A DNA stretch of 64,000 bases, taken from DASSTY01 sp035760645 (GTDB lineage Bacteria; Gemmatimonadota; Gemmatimonadetes; Gemmatimonadales; GWC2-71-9). Both the position numbers and the translations under genes were made by a program. The notes beneath the pieces are model-generated. The model did not search any database and was not told the DNA's origin. It was given only the letters and a program-made list of their open reading frames with translations. Of this stretch, positions 49,893-58,858 are shown piece by piece. The stretch lies in contig DASTSO010000114.1 in NCBI GenBank assembly GCA_035760645.1, positions 1 to 64,000 on the forward strand, given 5' to 3'. How positions within the stretch are numbered: position 1 is the stretch's first letter; each line of letters opens with the position of its first letter.

Positions 49893-51515
49893 ATGGCCCA
49901 TTTCCGTCTTGCGTCCGCCCTGCGTCTGCTGGGCGTGCTCCCCGCCCTGGTCTTCCTCGCCTCGGCCTGCTCGAGCGAGAAGATCGTCTTCCGTGACCCC
50001 CGCACGGCCAAGACCCCGGCCGACACCGCGGGCGGCTACCTCGGCTATTTCGACGTCGCCAACAAGCAGACCACCTGCGGGGGCTGCCACGTCGCGCACC
50101 AGCGCGACTGGAAGGGGACGCCCCACGCCGGGGCCTACAAGACGCTCACCGACCTCGGGAGCGAGGCCCAGCCGTTCTGCTTCAACTGCCACACGGTCAA
50201 CGGCCGCGGCAACAAGAGCGACTCGACGGCCAAGGTCGGGTGGAATCAGGTCCAGGACTCCTCCTACCACGACGTCCAGTGCGAGAGCTGCCACGGCCCG
50301 GGCTTCCAGCACGTGCAGTCGCCGGACACGCCGGGCAACGTTCCGCTCGCGCACGTCTCGATGGACGACAGCAGCGCGAGTTGTGCCGCCTGCCACAGTG
50401 GGACCCACCACCCGTTCGTCAACGAGTGGAAGCAGTCGGGCCACAGCGGGATCATCGCAGAGGCGGCGGGCCGGACCGAGTGCCAGAGCTGTCACAACGG
50501 GCTGGGTACCCTCAAGTCGTGGGGCGTGAACACGGCCTTCGCCGAACAGGGCCGCACCACCCCGATGGCGGTGACCTGCGCGGTCTGCCACAACCCGCAC
50601 GGGTCGCCCAACGAGAGCCAGCTGCGCTTCTCGATCTCCAGTCCCGACCCCGAGCAGAATCTCTGCATGCGCTGCCACCTGCGGCGCGCGGAGCCCGCAG
50701 GCGGCGCCTACGGCCTCGGCCCGCACGCGCCGCAGGGCGCCGTGCTCCTCGGCACCGCCGGCTATCGCGCCCGCAACTTCGCCTACGACACGGCCCGCAT
50801 CTTCACCTCGCACGCCTCGGAGCGGAATCCGCGGCTCTGCGCCGGTTGCCACGTGCAGAACTACGAGGTGACCGACAGCCTGACGGGCACCTTCCAGTTC
50901 CGCGCGACCGGCCACCTGTTCAAGGCCGATCCGTGCGTCGATCCCGCGACCCGGAAGCCGCTCGCCGACAACAGCTGCGCCTACACGACCGACGTGCGCT
51001 CGTTCCGCGCCTGCGCCAACTCGGGCTGCCACGCCTCGGAGCAGGCGGCCGCGTCGGCGCTCGTCAACGAACGCGACCGCATCAACACGCTCGCCAACCA
51101 GATCTGGGCGGACAACAACGCGAACGACAAGGTCGACGCCGGCGATACGGGGTACCTCGCCCAGATCATGACCAGCACCCCGACCGCCTTCCAGGCCGAT
51201 ACGGTCATCTCGCCGGCCGAAGGCGCGCTGTTCAACATCCGCCTCGTCGTCGAGAAGCGCTATGCGAACGGCGACCGGTCCCTCGGCGTGCACAACCCCT
51301 TCCTCGCCGAGGCGCTGCTGCGGGCCAACGTGACCGAGCTGCAGCAGGTCTACGGCCTCGGGGCGCCCTCGGCCGCGGTGCAGCGGATCCTCGAGAGCCC
51401 GCTGCCGGAGCAGTCGCTCCAGCGTCCGCCGCGGCGGATCCTGCCGGGCCTGCAGACCTCGTTGCACGGCGCCCCAGCCCGGGCGGCGGGCGCTCGGGAC
51501 GTGTCGCTGCGCTGA
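49893..51515 (+). CDS. Nine-heme c-type cytochrome, predicted lipoprotein
   Basis: The 540-residue protein has a signal sequence with FLASACSS, so the cysteine near residue 26 is a candidate lipidation site. Eight CXXCH motifs (CGGCH, CFNCH, CESCH, CAACH, CQSCH, CAVCH, CMRCH, CAGCH) and one CX4CH (CANSGCH) are present. Hemes lie in residues 60-385; the last 150 residues have none. Some motifs (CESCHGPG, CAVCHNPHG) recall multiheme cytochrome c554/NrfA-like folds. It would sit on the outer or inner membrane facing the periplasm or exterior; a terminal surface cytochrome is one possibility. Confidence 0.8.
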   Translation: MAHFRLASALRLLGVLPALVFLASACSSEKIVFRDPRTAKTPADTAGGYLGYFDVANKQTTCGGCHVAHQRDWKGTPHAGAYKTLTDLGSEAQPFCFNCHTVNGRGNKSDSTAKVGWNQVQDSSYHDVQCESCHGPGFQHVQSPDTPGNVPLAHVSMDDSSASCAACHSGTHHPFVNEWKQSGHSGIIAEAAGRTECQSCHNGLGTLKSWGVNTAFAEQGRTTPMAVTCAVCHNPHGSPNESQLRFSISSPDPEQNLCMRCHLRRAEPAGGAYGLGPHAPQGAVLLGTAGYRARNFAYDTARIFTSHASERNPRLCAGCHVQNYEVTDSLTGTFQFRATGHLFKADPCVDPATRKPLADNSCAYTTDVRSFRACANSGCHASEQAAASALVNERDRINTLANQIWADNNANDKVDAGDTGYLAQIMTSTPTAFQADTVISPAEGALFNIRLVVEKRYANGDRSLGVHNPFLAEALLRANVTELQQVYGLGAPSAAVQRILESPLPEQSLQRPPRRILPGLQTSLHGAPARAAGARDVSLR

Positions 51516-51543
51516 CCGGCGGCTCGGGACCGGCACCACCGGC

Positions 51544-53646
51544 ATGGCCGTCGGCGCCTCGGCGCTCCTCCTCCGCGCGGCCGCCGCGCTGATCCAGGCG
51601 GGCACCCGGCCTCAGGGCCAGGGTGTCCCGCCGTTCACGCCCGATTCGGGGCCGATCGGCGCCCACCAGCAGATCGCCCTCGACTCGACCGTCCGGGCCC
51701 ACACCCTTCCCGACCCGGTCATCGCCACCGTCCAGTGGATCTTCCAGCGCCCGCCCTGGGTCATGTGGGGCGGCGCGATCCTCGCGGCCAGCGTCGCCGC
51801 CCTGGTGTGCTGGTGGATCTGGACGCACCGCGCGGCGCTCCGCCACTGGTTCGCGACCCGCAGCGCCGGCGTCACCGCGGCGCTGGCGGCCGGCGTCGTG
51901 GCGCTCGTGGCCCTTGCGGCGATCCTGGGGCACCGGACCTACCAGTTCGTGGAGCACGACAACCGCATGTGCACCGGCTGCCACGTCTTCGTCGGCAGCG
52001 GCGAGGCGTGGGTACTCCCCGACACCGGCTACTACAGTCTCGTGCCGCGCCTCGAGGGCAAGCACGACACGCTGAGCTGCCACGCATGCCATGCGCTGCA
52101 TCCGGTGAAGGAAGCGGTCAAGATGGTCTACTGGATGTCAGGGCGCCGCGACACGACCATCCCGCCGCATGCGAAGGTGCCGCGCGACGTCTGCGCCCGC
52201 TGCCACATCCAGGGCGAGGCGAAGGAGACCTGGCAGGCGATCGCCGCGACGGCGGGCCACCGCACCCACCTCGAGTCCGACTCCTCGGCGCTCAAGGGCA
52301 AGATCGAGTGCCTGACGTGTCACGCGCAGACGGCTCACCGTTTCCAGCCCGCCAACGCGACCTGCGCACAATCGGGCTGCCACAGCGACGTCAAGATCGT
52401 CCTGGGACGGATGAGCCGGCAGACCCGGATGCACTGCACGGCGTGCCACGACTTCACGGCCACGGTGCCCGCCCTCGCGACCCGCGACTCGGCCGCACGC
52501 ACGCTCTCGCCGAACATCCAGCAGTGCCTCTCGTGCCACCCGATGCAGCGCCTGGTCGGCGAGTTCGACCCGAAGCAGGACCCGCACAAGGGCCAGTGCG
52601 GCCTCTGCCATAACCCGCACGAGCAGACACGCCCGGCCCAGGCGATCAAGAGCTGCACGACCTCGGGCTGCCACGGCGACTGGCGGAAGGTGCCCTTCCA
52701 TACCGGGGCCATCCACCGTCGCGTCGCCGCCGACTCGACGACCTGCGCGACCTGCCACGTCCCGCACCGCGCGCGCGTGGATGCGAGCGACTGCACCGGC
52801 TGCCACACGAGCGTGCGTGAGCGGAAACGGCATCCCGATCTGCACCCGCCGCTGCCCTTCGACACGACGCGCGCGCTCCGTACCTTCTCGCTTCGGCCGG
52901 CCCCGCACCCGGACCTCGTGCCGCCGCGCGGACCCGAGCGGGCCCCGCCGCGCGGCAAGGGCGACGTGCCGCCCGCGGACGATGCGCCGGCTCCAGCGGT
53001 CGCCGCAGCCGTGACAGCCGCCGCAGCGACCGCCCCCGATTCCTTCTCCCATGCGCGCCACCGTTCGCTCCCCTGCCTCACCTGCCACGACGTGGCCTCC
53101 CGGACCCGGCGCCTGACGTTCGAGCGACCGCGCGGCTGCCAGATCTGCCATCACCAGGCGTCGCGACGGAACGACTGCGCGCAGTGCCACCGACCGGCGG
53201 AGATCGCCGACTCGATGCCGCTCCAGGTGGCGATCGCGGCGGCCCGGCAGCCGCCGCGATCGCGCACGGTGGCGTTCTCCCACCCGGCGCACCGCGAGAT
53301 CGCCTGCGTGCAGTGCCACACGACGCCGGTCACGCGCGCGCCGAGCGACTCGGCGGCGACCTGCCGGGCCTGCCACGACCAGCACCACACGGTGGGACGC
53401 AGTTGCGGCACCTGCCACCGCGGCGAGGAGGTCCGGACGGCGCACGCGCCGCCGGTCAACGCGCACCAGGACTGCGACGCGTGCCATGCGCCGGCCACCG
53501 TGGCCGAGCTCACGCCGACGCGGCCGCTCTGCCTGACGTGCCACCAGCCGCAGCGGGAACATTACGCGGATCGGCAGTGCACGACGTGTCACTTCCTCAC
53601 GTCGCCCGAGGCCTACCGGTCGCACCTGCGGAGAGGAGCGGCGTGA
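51544..53646 (+). CDS. Membrane-anchored 20-heme c-type cytochrome
   Basis: This 700-residue protein has two membrane helices at about residues 72-93 and 108-129, preceded by another hydrophobic N-terminus. From residue 143 on it carries 18 CXXCH motifs and two CX4CH motifs (CAQSGCH, CTTSGCH). The first heme site NRMCTGCHVFVGS following a membrane helix recalls NapC/NrfH-type quinol dehydrogenases. A Pro/Ala-rich linker (about residues 450-498) separates two heme blocks of 11 and 9 motifs. It probably takes electrons from menaquinol and extends into the periplasm. The stop overlaps the next gene. Confidence 0.8.
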   Translation: MAVGASALLLRAAAALIQAGTRPQGQGVPPFTPDSGPIGAHQQIALDSTVRAHTLPDPVIATVQWIFQRPPWVMWGGAILAASVAALVCWWIWTHRAALRHWFATRSAGVTAALAAGVVALVALAAILGHRTYQFVEHDNRMCTGCHVFVGSGEAWVLPDTGYYSLVPRLEGKHDTLSCHACHALHPVKEAVKMVYWMSGRRDTTIPPHAKVPRDVCARCHIQGEAKETWQAIAATAGHRTHLESDSSALKGKIECLTCHAQTAHRFQPANATCAQSGCHSDVKIVLGRMSRQTRMHCTACHDFTATVPALATRDSAARTLSPNIQQCLSCHPMQRLVGEFDPKQDPHKGQCGLCHNPHEQTRPAQAIKSCTTSGCHGDWRKVPFHTGAIHRRVAADSTTCATCHVPHRARVDASDCTGCHTSVRERKRHPDLHPPLPFDTTRALRTFSLRPAPHPDLVPPRGPERAPPRGKGDVPPADDAPAPAVAAAVTAAAATAPDSFSHARHRSLPCLTCHDVASRTRRLTFERPRGCQICHHQASRRNDCAQCHRPAEIADSMPLQVAIAAARQPPRSRTVAFSHPAHREIACVQCHTTPVTRAPSDSAATCRACHDQHHTVGRSCGTCHRGEEVRTAHAPPVNAHQDCDACHAPATVAELTPTRPLCLTCHQPQREHYADRQCTTCHFLTSPEAYRSHLRRGAA

Positions 53647-55127
53647 GGCGTCCCCTGCTCGTCGCCGCCGTCGCCACGCTCCTCGGCGCGGCGCCGCTCG
53701 CCGCGCAGGGCTATCGCATCCGCGTGGACTCGCGGGTCCAGTCGGTCGCGTTCCGCGGCGTGGAGCTCGACAGCATTCCGCGCGCGGCCGCGGTAGCCGG
53801 CCCCAACGGGCCCGCGACGGCGGACGGGTTCGACGTGGTCTGCGGTGTGGATGCGTTCTGCCGGTTCTTCCGCCCCGGCGCGGTCCTGCACGCGGTGCCC
53901 TTCACCCTGCAGGCGAGCGGCACGATGTGGGGCTTCGGCGTCCCCGGCCTCCGGCTCCGGCTGAACGCGCGCGTCGTCTCCGACCTCGGCGACGAGGCCA
54001 CCTGGCCCGGTACCGAGCCCGCCGTGCAGCTCCTCGAGGGCTACGCCGAGTACGCGCGGGGCGGACTCACGGCGCGCGCGGGCCGCCAGCTCGTCAGCGG
54101 CCGGCTCGGCATCGTGGGTTTCGACGGCGGGCGGGTGCAGCTGCGGTCCGGCGCGACCGGCGTCGAGGGCGAGGTGTACGCCGGCTGGGGCCTCGCAACC
54201 GGCGTGGCCCTGCCCGTCTCGAGCCCGGTGCTCAATCCGCTGGACGAGTTTCAGCCCCGGCAGCGCTCGATCGTCGCCGGTGCGGGGGTCGGCTACACGC
54301 ATCGCCTGGGCGACGTGCGCGTCGACTACGAGCGCGAGCTCGACGGCGAGACGCGCACCTTCTTCTCCGAGCGCGCCGCGCTCTCGACGAATGTCCGGCC
54401 CGCCCCCGGCTGGACGGTCACGGGCGGCGCGGAGTACGACCTCGACTACGGCTGGTGGGGCAGCGCCGACCTCGCGCTCTGGTACACGCGCGGCCCCGTG
54501 ACGGCCGACCTCGGCATCGCGCGCTACCGGCCCCACTTCGACCTCTGGACCATCTGGGGTGCCTTCAGTCCGGTGCCGTACCACAGCGCCCGCGGGGAGG
54601 TCTGGGTGAAGCCGATCCGGCAGCTGCAGGTGCGCGTGCGCGGCGAGCGCTACGGCTACGCGAGCACCGACGCGAGCACGCCGCTCGTCACGGCCGAGGA
54701 TCGCGGGTGGCGTTTCGGGCTCGGGGCGACCTACACCCTCGCCGCCTGGAGAGTGGACGCGGGCTACCACGCCGAGTTCGGGCCCGGCGCCGCGTCCCGC
54801 GGGATCGAGGGCAGCCTCGGCTACGCGCCGTCCGAGCGGCTCGCCGTCACGCTGCGCGGCGCCGCGCTCCTGCGGCCGCTCGAGTTCCGCTACGACGACT
54901 CGAACGTCAATCTCGTGGGTGGCGACGTCGTCTGGACGGTGCGCGAGGCGCTCCGGGTGACCGGCGGCGCCGAGTACTACTGGGAGCGGCGGCGGCGGCC
55001 CGACGCCGCGAACTTCGACTGGACCCAGACGCGGCTGCACGCGGGCGTGTCGCTCCTGTTCGGCAGCAACGCGGATCGCATGCCGCTGCCGCCGGGGCGG
55101 CGTCCCCCACGCACGGGCATGCGATGA
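53643..55127 (+). CDS. Predicted outer-membrane beta-barrel protein of the cytochrome operon
   Basis: The 494-residue protein has a signal peptide ending in APLAAQG (about residue 22) and no heme motif. From residue 90 to the end it shows many alternating amphipathic strands with aromatic girdles (LRLRLNARVVSDLG, VDYERELDGETRTFF, ARYRPHFDLW), consistent with a barrel of about 18-20 strands. A CGVDAFC pair near residue 70 may form a disulfide, a feature also noted in MtrB-like porins. It is coupled by four-base overlaps to cytochrome genes on both sides. It is shorter than MtrB/OmbB, and homology is not shown. Confidence 0.65.
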   Translation: MRRPLLVAAVATLLGAAPLAAQGYRIRVDSRVQSVAFRGVELDSIPRAAAVAGPNGPATADGFDVVCGVDAFCRFFRPGAVLHAVPFTLQASGTMWGFGVPGLRLRLNARVVSDLGDEATWPGTEPAVQLLEGYAEYARGGLTARAGRQLVSGRLGIVGFDGGRVQLRSGATGVEGEVYAGWGLATGVALPVSSPVLNPLDEFQPRQRSIVAGAGVGYTHRLGDVRVDYERELDGETRTFFSERAALSTNVRPAPGWTVTGGAEYDLDYGWWGSADLALWYTRGPVTADLGIARYRPHFDLWTIWGAFSPVPYHSARGEVWVKPIRQLQVRVRGERYGYASTDASTPLVTAEDRGWRFGLGATYTLAAWRVDAGYHAEFGPGAASRGIEGSLGYAPSERLAVTLRGAALLRPLEFRYDDSNVNLVGGDVVWTVREALRVTGGAEYYWERRRRPDAANFDWTQTRLHAGVSLLFGSNADRMPLPPGRRPPRTGMR

Positions 55128-56602
55128 CGGGCTCCCGTCGCCGGCTGTTCCTCCTCGGCCCGCTCGCGCTCGCGCTCGCCGTGGTCGTCGGTGTCGCGCG
55201 CGGGCGGGCGCCCGCCGACCGCTTCGATCACTGGCGCCACCGCGAGCTCTTTCCGAGCTGCCAGAGCTGCCATGCCGGAGCCGCGAGCGCTGGCGCCCCA
55301 CTCTGGCCCGATTCGGCCGGGTGCGCGGCCTGCCACGACGGCAAGGTGGAGCGGCGCGTGGACTGGCGCCCCCCGAGCGTGCTGCCCGCGACGAATCTCC
55401 GGTTCACCCACCCCACCCACGCCGCCGCCGTCGCACGGCGCCGCGGCGCGGATAGCGCGCTCGCGTGCGCGGCCTGTCACACCGAGGCGGGGGAGCCGCG
55501 CATGCAGGTGCGCCTCGCGGTGCCGCGTCGCTGCCTCGACTGTCACGGCGTGCGTGCTGCGCACCTCGAGGCGCCCGACACCGCGTGTGCGACCTGCCAC
55601 CTGCCGCTCCCGCAGGCCACGCGGCTGGCGGCGGCGGATGTGGCCCGCTTCCCCACCCCGCCCTCGCACCGAGCGGCCGAGTTCGCGCTGGGCGGGCACG
55701 GTCGCGCGGCGCGCGCGGGCCCGGGTGCGGTCGCCGCCTCGTGCGCCACCTGTCACGCGCAGAACTTCTGTCTCACCTGCCACGTGAACGCCCTCGAGGT
55801 GCCCGCGATCCAGGCGCTCGCGTCCGACCCGCGGGCCACGGCGATCAAGGCCGAGCTCCGGGCGCCGCCGAGCCACGCCCGCCCGGACTTCCAGCAGAGC
55901 CATGGCGGCCTCGCGCTTGCGCGCCCGGCGACGTGCGCGGCCTGCCACACGCAGCAGAGCTGCCTCACGTGCCACACGTCGCTGCCCGACGCGGCGCGGG
56001 GGCTCGCTACCGCCGGTGCGGGCCGCGGCGCGGGCGCCGTCGTCACCCGGCGACGGCCGCCCTCGCACGGCCAGGACTTCACGGAGGCGCACGCCCGGGT
56101 CGCGAGCGCGCGCTCGGCGACGTGCGCGACCTGTCACGTACAGGACTTCTGCCTGAGTTGTCACCGGCCCGATCCGGCGTCGGCGCCGGCGGGCTACCAC
56201 CCGGCGGGCTTCCTGGCGCGCCATCCGGCGGCGGCGTACAACCGGCAGACCGACTGCAGCGACTGCCACAACACGCGCGCCTTCTGCACCCAGTGCCACG
56301 CGCAGGCCGGACTCGCCGCACGCGGCCCGCTGCGGAGCGGCTACCACGATGCGCAGCCGTTCTTCCTCGTGGGCCACGGCAAGGCGGCGCGGCAGAACCT
56401 CGAGTCGTGCGCCTCCTGCCACGCCGAGCGCGACTGCCTCACCTGCCACTCCGCCCTGAGCGGCCGCCACTTCAACCCGCACGGCCCCGGCTTCGACGCG
56501 GATCGGCTGCGGCGCAAGAACTCGCAGATGTGCACGGTCTGCCACGGCGCGGCGATCCCGCGCACCGGTGGCGAGGCGGCAGCCCCCGACGCGGCGGAGT
56601 GA
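55124..56602 (+). CDS. Sixteen-heme c-type cytochrome with repeated diheme modules
   Basis: The 492-residue protein has an N-terminal signal or anchor (residues 6-25) and 16 CXXCH motifs, one per 31 residues. Ten of them form five pairs in which two motifs are only four or five residues apart (CATCHAQNFCLTCH, CAACHTQQSCLTCH, CATCHVQDFCLSCH, CSDCHNTRAFCTQCH, CASCHAERDCLTCH). The histidine-rich spacers (PPSHARPDFQQSH and similar) probably supply distal ligands. It is a likely periplasmic or barrel-embedded wire. ATG 55124 overlaps the barrel gene stop. A 45-base gap separates it from the convergent apt. Confidence 0.8.
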   Translation: MTGSRRRLFLLGPLALALAVVVGVARGRAPADRFDHWRHRELFPSCQSCHAGAASAGAPLWPDSAGCAACHDGKVERRVDWRPPSVLPATNLRFTHPTHAAAVARRRGADSALACAACHTEAGEPRMQVRLAVPRRCLDCHGVRAAHLEAPDTACATCHLPLPQATRLAAADVARFPTPPSHRAAEFALGGHGRAARAGPGAVAASCATCHAQNFCLTCHVNALEVPAIQALASDPRATAIKAELRAPPSHARPDFQQSHGGLALARPATCAACHTQQSCLTCHTSLPDAARGLATAGAGRGAGAVVTRRRPPSHGQDFTEAHARVASARSATCATCHVQDFCLSCHRPDPASAPAGYHPAGFLARHPAAAYNRQTDCSDCHNTRAFCTQCHAQAGLAARGPLRSGYHDAQPFFLVGHGKAARQNLESCASCHAERDCLTCHSALSGRHFNPHGPGFDADRLRRKNSQMCTVCHGAAIPRTGGEAAAPDAAE

Positions 56603-56647
56603 GTCGGAAAGCGGCGAGCGGGAGAGGTCGAAGCGGGCGCGGCGGGC

Positions 56648-57184
56648 TCAGCCGCCGAGGAGCACGTGGAGGGGCGCGCCGACGAGCCGGGCGCGGCCGC
56701 CGAGGGCGGGAATTTCGAGCAGGAAGCTCCAGCCGACCAGCGTGCCATGGAGCCCGCGCACGAGCCGGCCGGCGGCGTCCGCCGTCCCGCCGGTCGCGAG
56801 CACGTCGTCGACCACGAGCACCCGGCTGCCCGCCACCCAGGTCTCGCGATGCGCCTCGAGCGCATCCCGCCCGTACTCGAGCTCGTACTCCTCGCGCAGC
56901 CGCTCGCCGGGCAGCTTCCCCGCCTTCCGGAATGGCACGAAGCCGCAGCCGAGCGCCAGGGCCACGCCGGCGCCGAGGACGAAGCCGCGCGCCTCGATGC
57001 CGACGACGTGGGTGACGCCCGCGCCGCGGAACGGCGCGGCCAGACCCTCGATCACCTCGCGAAAGAGCGCGGCGTCGGCGAGCAGGGGCGTGATGTCCTC
57101 GAAGAGGACGCCCGGCTTCGGATAATCGGGGATGCGCCGAATGGCGGCACGGATCCGCGCGACGGCGGTGAGGTCAGGACTCAC
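56648..57184 (-). CDS. apt: Adenine phosphoribosyltransferase
   Basis: Apt (178 residues) salvages adenine to AMP with PRPP. The N-terminal segment IRRIPDYPKPGVLFEDITP and the PRPP loop RVLVVDDVLATGGTA at 121-135 are exact family signatures; GIEARGFVLGA is also conserved. The open frame continues upstream through the acylphosphatase gene, but GTG 57184 gives the normal length. It is the last gene of the minus-strand operon. Confidence 0.95.
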   Translation of the reverse strand: MSPDLTAVARIRAAIRRIPDYPKPGVLFEDITPLLADAALFREVIEGLAAPFRGAGVTHVVGIEARGFVLGAGVALALGCGFVPFRKAGKLPGERLREEYELEYGRDALEAHRETWVAGSRVLVVDDVLATGGTADAAGRLVRGLHGTLVGWSFLLEIPALGGRARLVGAPLHVLLGG

Positions 57185-57209
57185 GAGGCACTCGAAGGCG
57201 GCAGGCGAT

Positions 57210-57491
57210 CTATTTGACCTGGAAGCGCTTGTCCCCCGCCTCCTCGACCGTCGCCTCGAGGCGGACGACGCTCGCGACGCTCGCGCCCGCGGGGCCCACG
57301 CGCAGCTCGCGCTCGAGCCGGTCGAGGGCTTCGGGCGCGCCGGCGGCGACGACCTCGACGGTGCCGTCGGGGAGATTGCGGGCGAAGCCGCGGAGGTCGA
57401 GGTGGCGGCCCGTGCTCGCCACGAACCAGCGGAAGCCGACCCCCTGCACCACACCCGCCACCCGCCAGCGCCGCGCCGCCGCCGCCGCCAT
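57210..57491 (-). CDS. acyP: Acylphosphatase
   Basis: The 93-residue enzyme hydrolyses acyl phosphates. The active-site R21 lies in GVVQGVGFRWFV and N39 in GFARNLPDGTVEV, both canonical. Its start overlaps the stop of the dedA gene (ATGA). Apt begins 25 bases after its stop. Confidence 0.94.
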   Translation of the reverse strand: MAAAAARRWRVAGVVQGVGFRWFVASTGRHLDLRGFARNLPDGTVEVVAAGAPEALDRLERELRVGPAGASVASVVRLEATVEEAGDKRFQVK

Positions 57492-58141
57492 CAGGCCTGC
57501 GCTCCCCCTGCCGCCCTCCGACTCCGGACGAACTCGATCACCATCGGCAGCACCGAGAGCAGGATGATCGCCACGATCACGAGCGAGAAGTTCTTCTTCA
57601 CGACGGGCAGGTTGCCGAAGAAGTAGCCGCCGTAGGTGAAGAGTCCCACCCAGAGCACCGCGCCGAGCACGTTGTAGAAGACGAAGCGTCGGTACTCCAT
57701 CGCGCCCACGCCCGCCACGAACGGTGCGAAGGTGCGGACGATCGGCACGAAGCGCGCGAGCACCACCGCCTTTCCGCCGTGCTTTTCGTAGAACCGGCTG
57801 GTACGCTCGAGGTATTCCCGCTTGAGGAGGCGGTTGTTCATCGCGAACGCCCGGGCGCCGATACGGGAGCCGACCCAGTAGTTCACCCCGTCGCCGACCA
57901 CGGCCGCGATCGTCAGAAACAGGAAGACGGCATGCACGTCGAGGGCGCCCAGAGCGGCGAAGCTGCCCGCGGCGAAGAGCAGCGAGTCGCCCGGCAGGAA
58001 CGGCGTCACGACGAGCCCCGTCTCGGCGAAGACGATCGCGATCAGGATCGCGTAGGTCCAGGCGCCATACTGCGCGATGATCTGGCCCAGGTGCTTGTCG
58101 AGGTGCAGGAAGACGTCGACGAACTGGCGGAGGAGGTCCAT
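57491..58141 (-). CDS. DedA-family membrane protein
   Basis: The 216-residue protein is a stand-alone DedA/VTT protein with five or six hydrophobic segments. It has the conserved acidic re-entrant loop FAETGLVVTPFLPGDSLLF and the arginine-bearing FVPIVRTFAPFVAGVGAM. DedA proteins translocate phospholipid or polyprenyl carriers and maintain membrane homeostasis. It is a second DedA in this window, distinct from the TerB fusion at 28495-29511. Confidence 0.9.
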   Translation of the reverse strand: MDLLRQFVDVFLHLDKHLGQIIAQYGAWTYAILIAIVFAETGLVVTPFLPGDSLLFAAGSFAALGALDVHAVFLFLTIAAVVGDGVNYWVGSRIGARAFAMNNRLLKREYLERTSRFYEKHGGKAVVLARFVPIVRTFAPFVAGVGAMEYRRFVFYNVLGAVLWVGLFTYGGYFFGNLPVVKKNFSLVIVAIILLSVLPMVIEFVRSRRAAGGAQA

Positions 58142-58153
58142 GCGCTCGTGGGC

Positions 58154-58858
58154 TCAGGATCCGCGATGCCCGAACTCGCCCACGAGCGGGACGAACCGGG
58201 CGTCGGTGATCGGGGTGGTGTGGATGCCGTCCGGCTCGCGCCGGACCATGACGAGGGTCTGCTGTCGCTTGTCGCCGACGGGGATGATCATGCGGCCGCC
58301 CGGGGCGAGCTGCTCGACGAGCGGCGGGGGGATCTCGGGCCCGCCCGCCGAGACGAGGATCGCGTCGTAGGGTGCGAACGGCCGCCAGCCCAGCGTGCCG
58401 TCGCCGACGAGGACGGTGACGTTCCGGAAGCCGCCCTCGGCGAGCGCCGCGCGGGCCTGCTGCGCCAGGGGCGCGAGCCGCTCGACGCTGAACACCGCCT
58501 CGGCGAGGAGCGAGAGGAGCGCGGTCTGGTAGCCCGAGCCGGTGCCGATCTCGAGGACGCGCTCGCGCCCCGTGAGACCGATGAGGTCGAGGTAGAGCGC
58601 CTGCACCGAGGGCTGCGAGATCGTCTGTCCGCCGCCGATGGGGAGGGCCGAGTCCTCGTAGGCGCGGTGGCGCACGCTCGCGGGCACGAAGAGGTGCCGC
58701 GGCACCACGCTCACGGCGCGCAGCACGGCGAGGTCGCGGATCCCCTTCTCCTGCAGCGTGCGCACCAGTTGCGCCCGATAGCCGCCGAACCCGTCCGGCG
58801 GCCCGCCGGCGCTGCCCGGTCCGGTCGCGCCGGCCGGCCCTACCGCTCCAGCGCCCAT
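58154..58858 (-). CDS. pcm: Protein-L-isoaspartate O-methyltransferase
   Basis: Pcm (234 residues) methylates isoaspartyl residues with SAM for protein repair. It shows LEIGTGSGYQTALL (SAM site), PIGGGQTISQPSVQALY and FAPYDAILVSAGGPEIP. ATG 58858 lies 19 bases inside the surE gene; surE-pcm adjacency is widespread. The N-terminal 20 residues are a Gly/Pro-rich extension. Confidence 0.94.
   Translation of the reverse strand: MGAGAVGPAGATGPGSAGGPPDGFGGYRAQLVRTLQEKGIRDLAVLRAVSVVPRHLFVPASVRHRAYEDSALPIGGGQTISQPSVQALYLDLIGLTGRERVLEIGTGSGYQTALLSLLAEAVFSVERLAPLAQQARAALAEGGFRNVTVLVGDGTLGWRPFAPYDAILVSAGGPEIPPPLVEQLAPGGRMIIPVGDKRQQTLVMVRREPDGIHTTPITDARFVPLVGEFGHRGS

Noticed and set aside
56603..56647. 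Terminator between the cytochrome operon and apt
   Set aside because: The 45 bases are purine-rich without a convincing stem-loop, so no feature is claimed.
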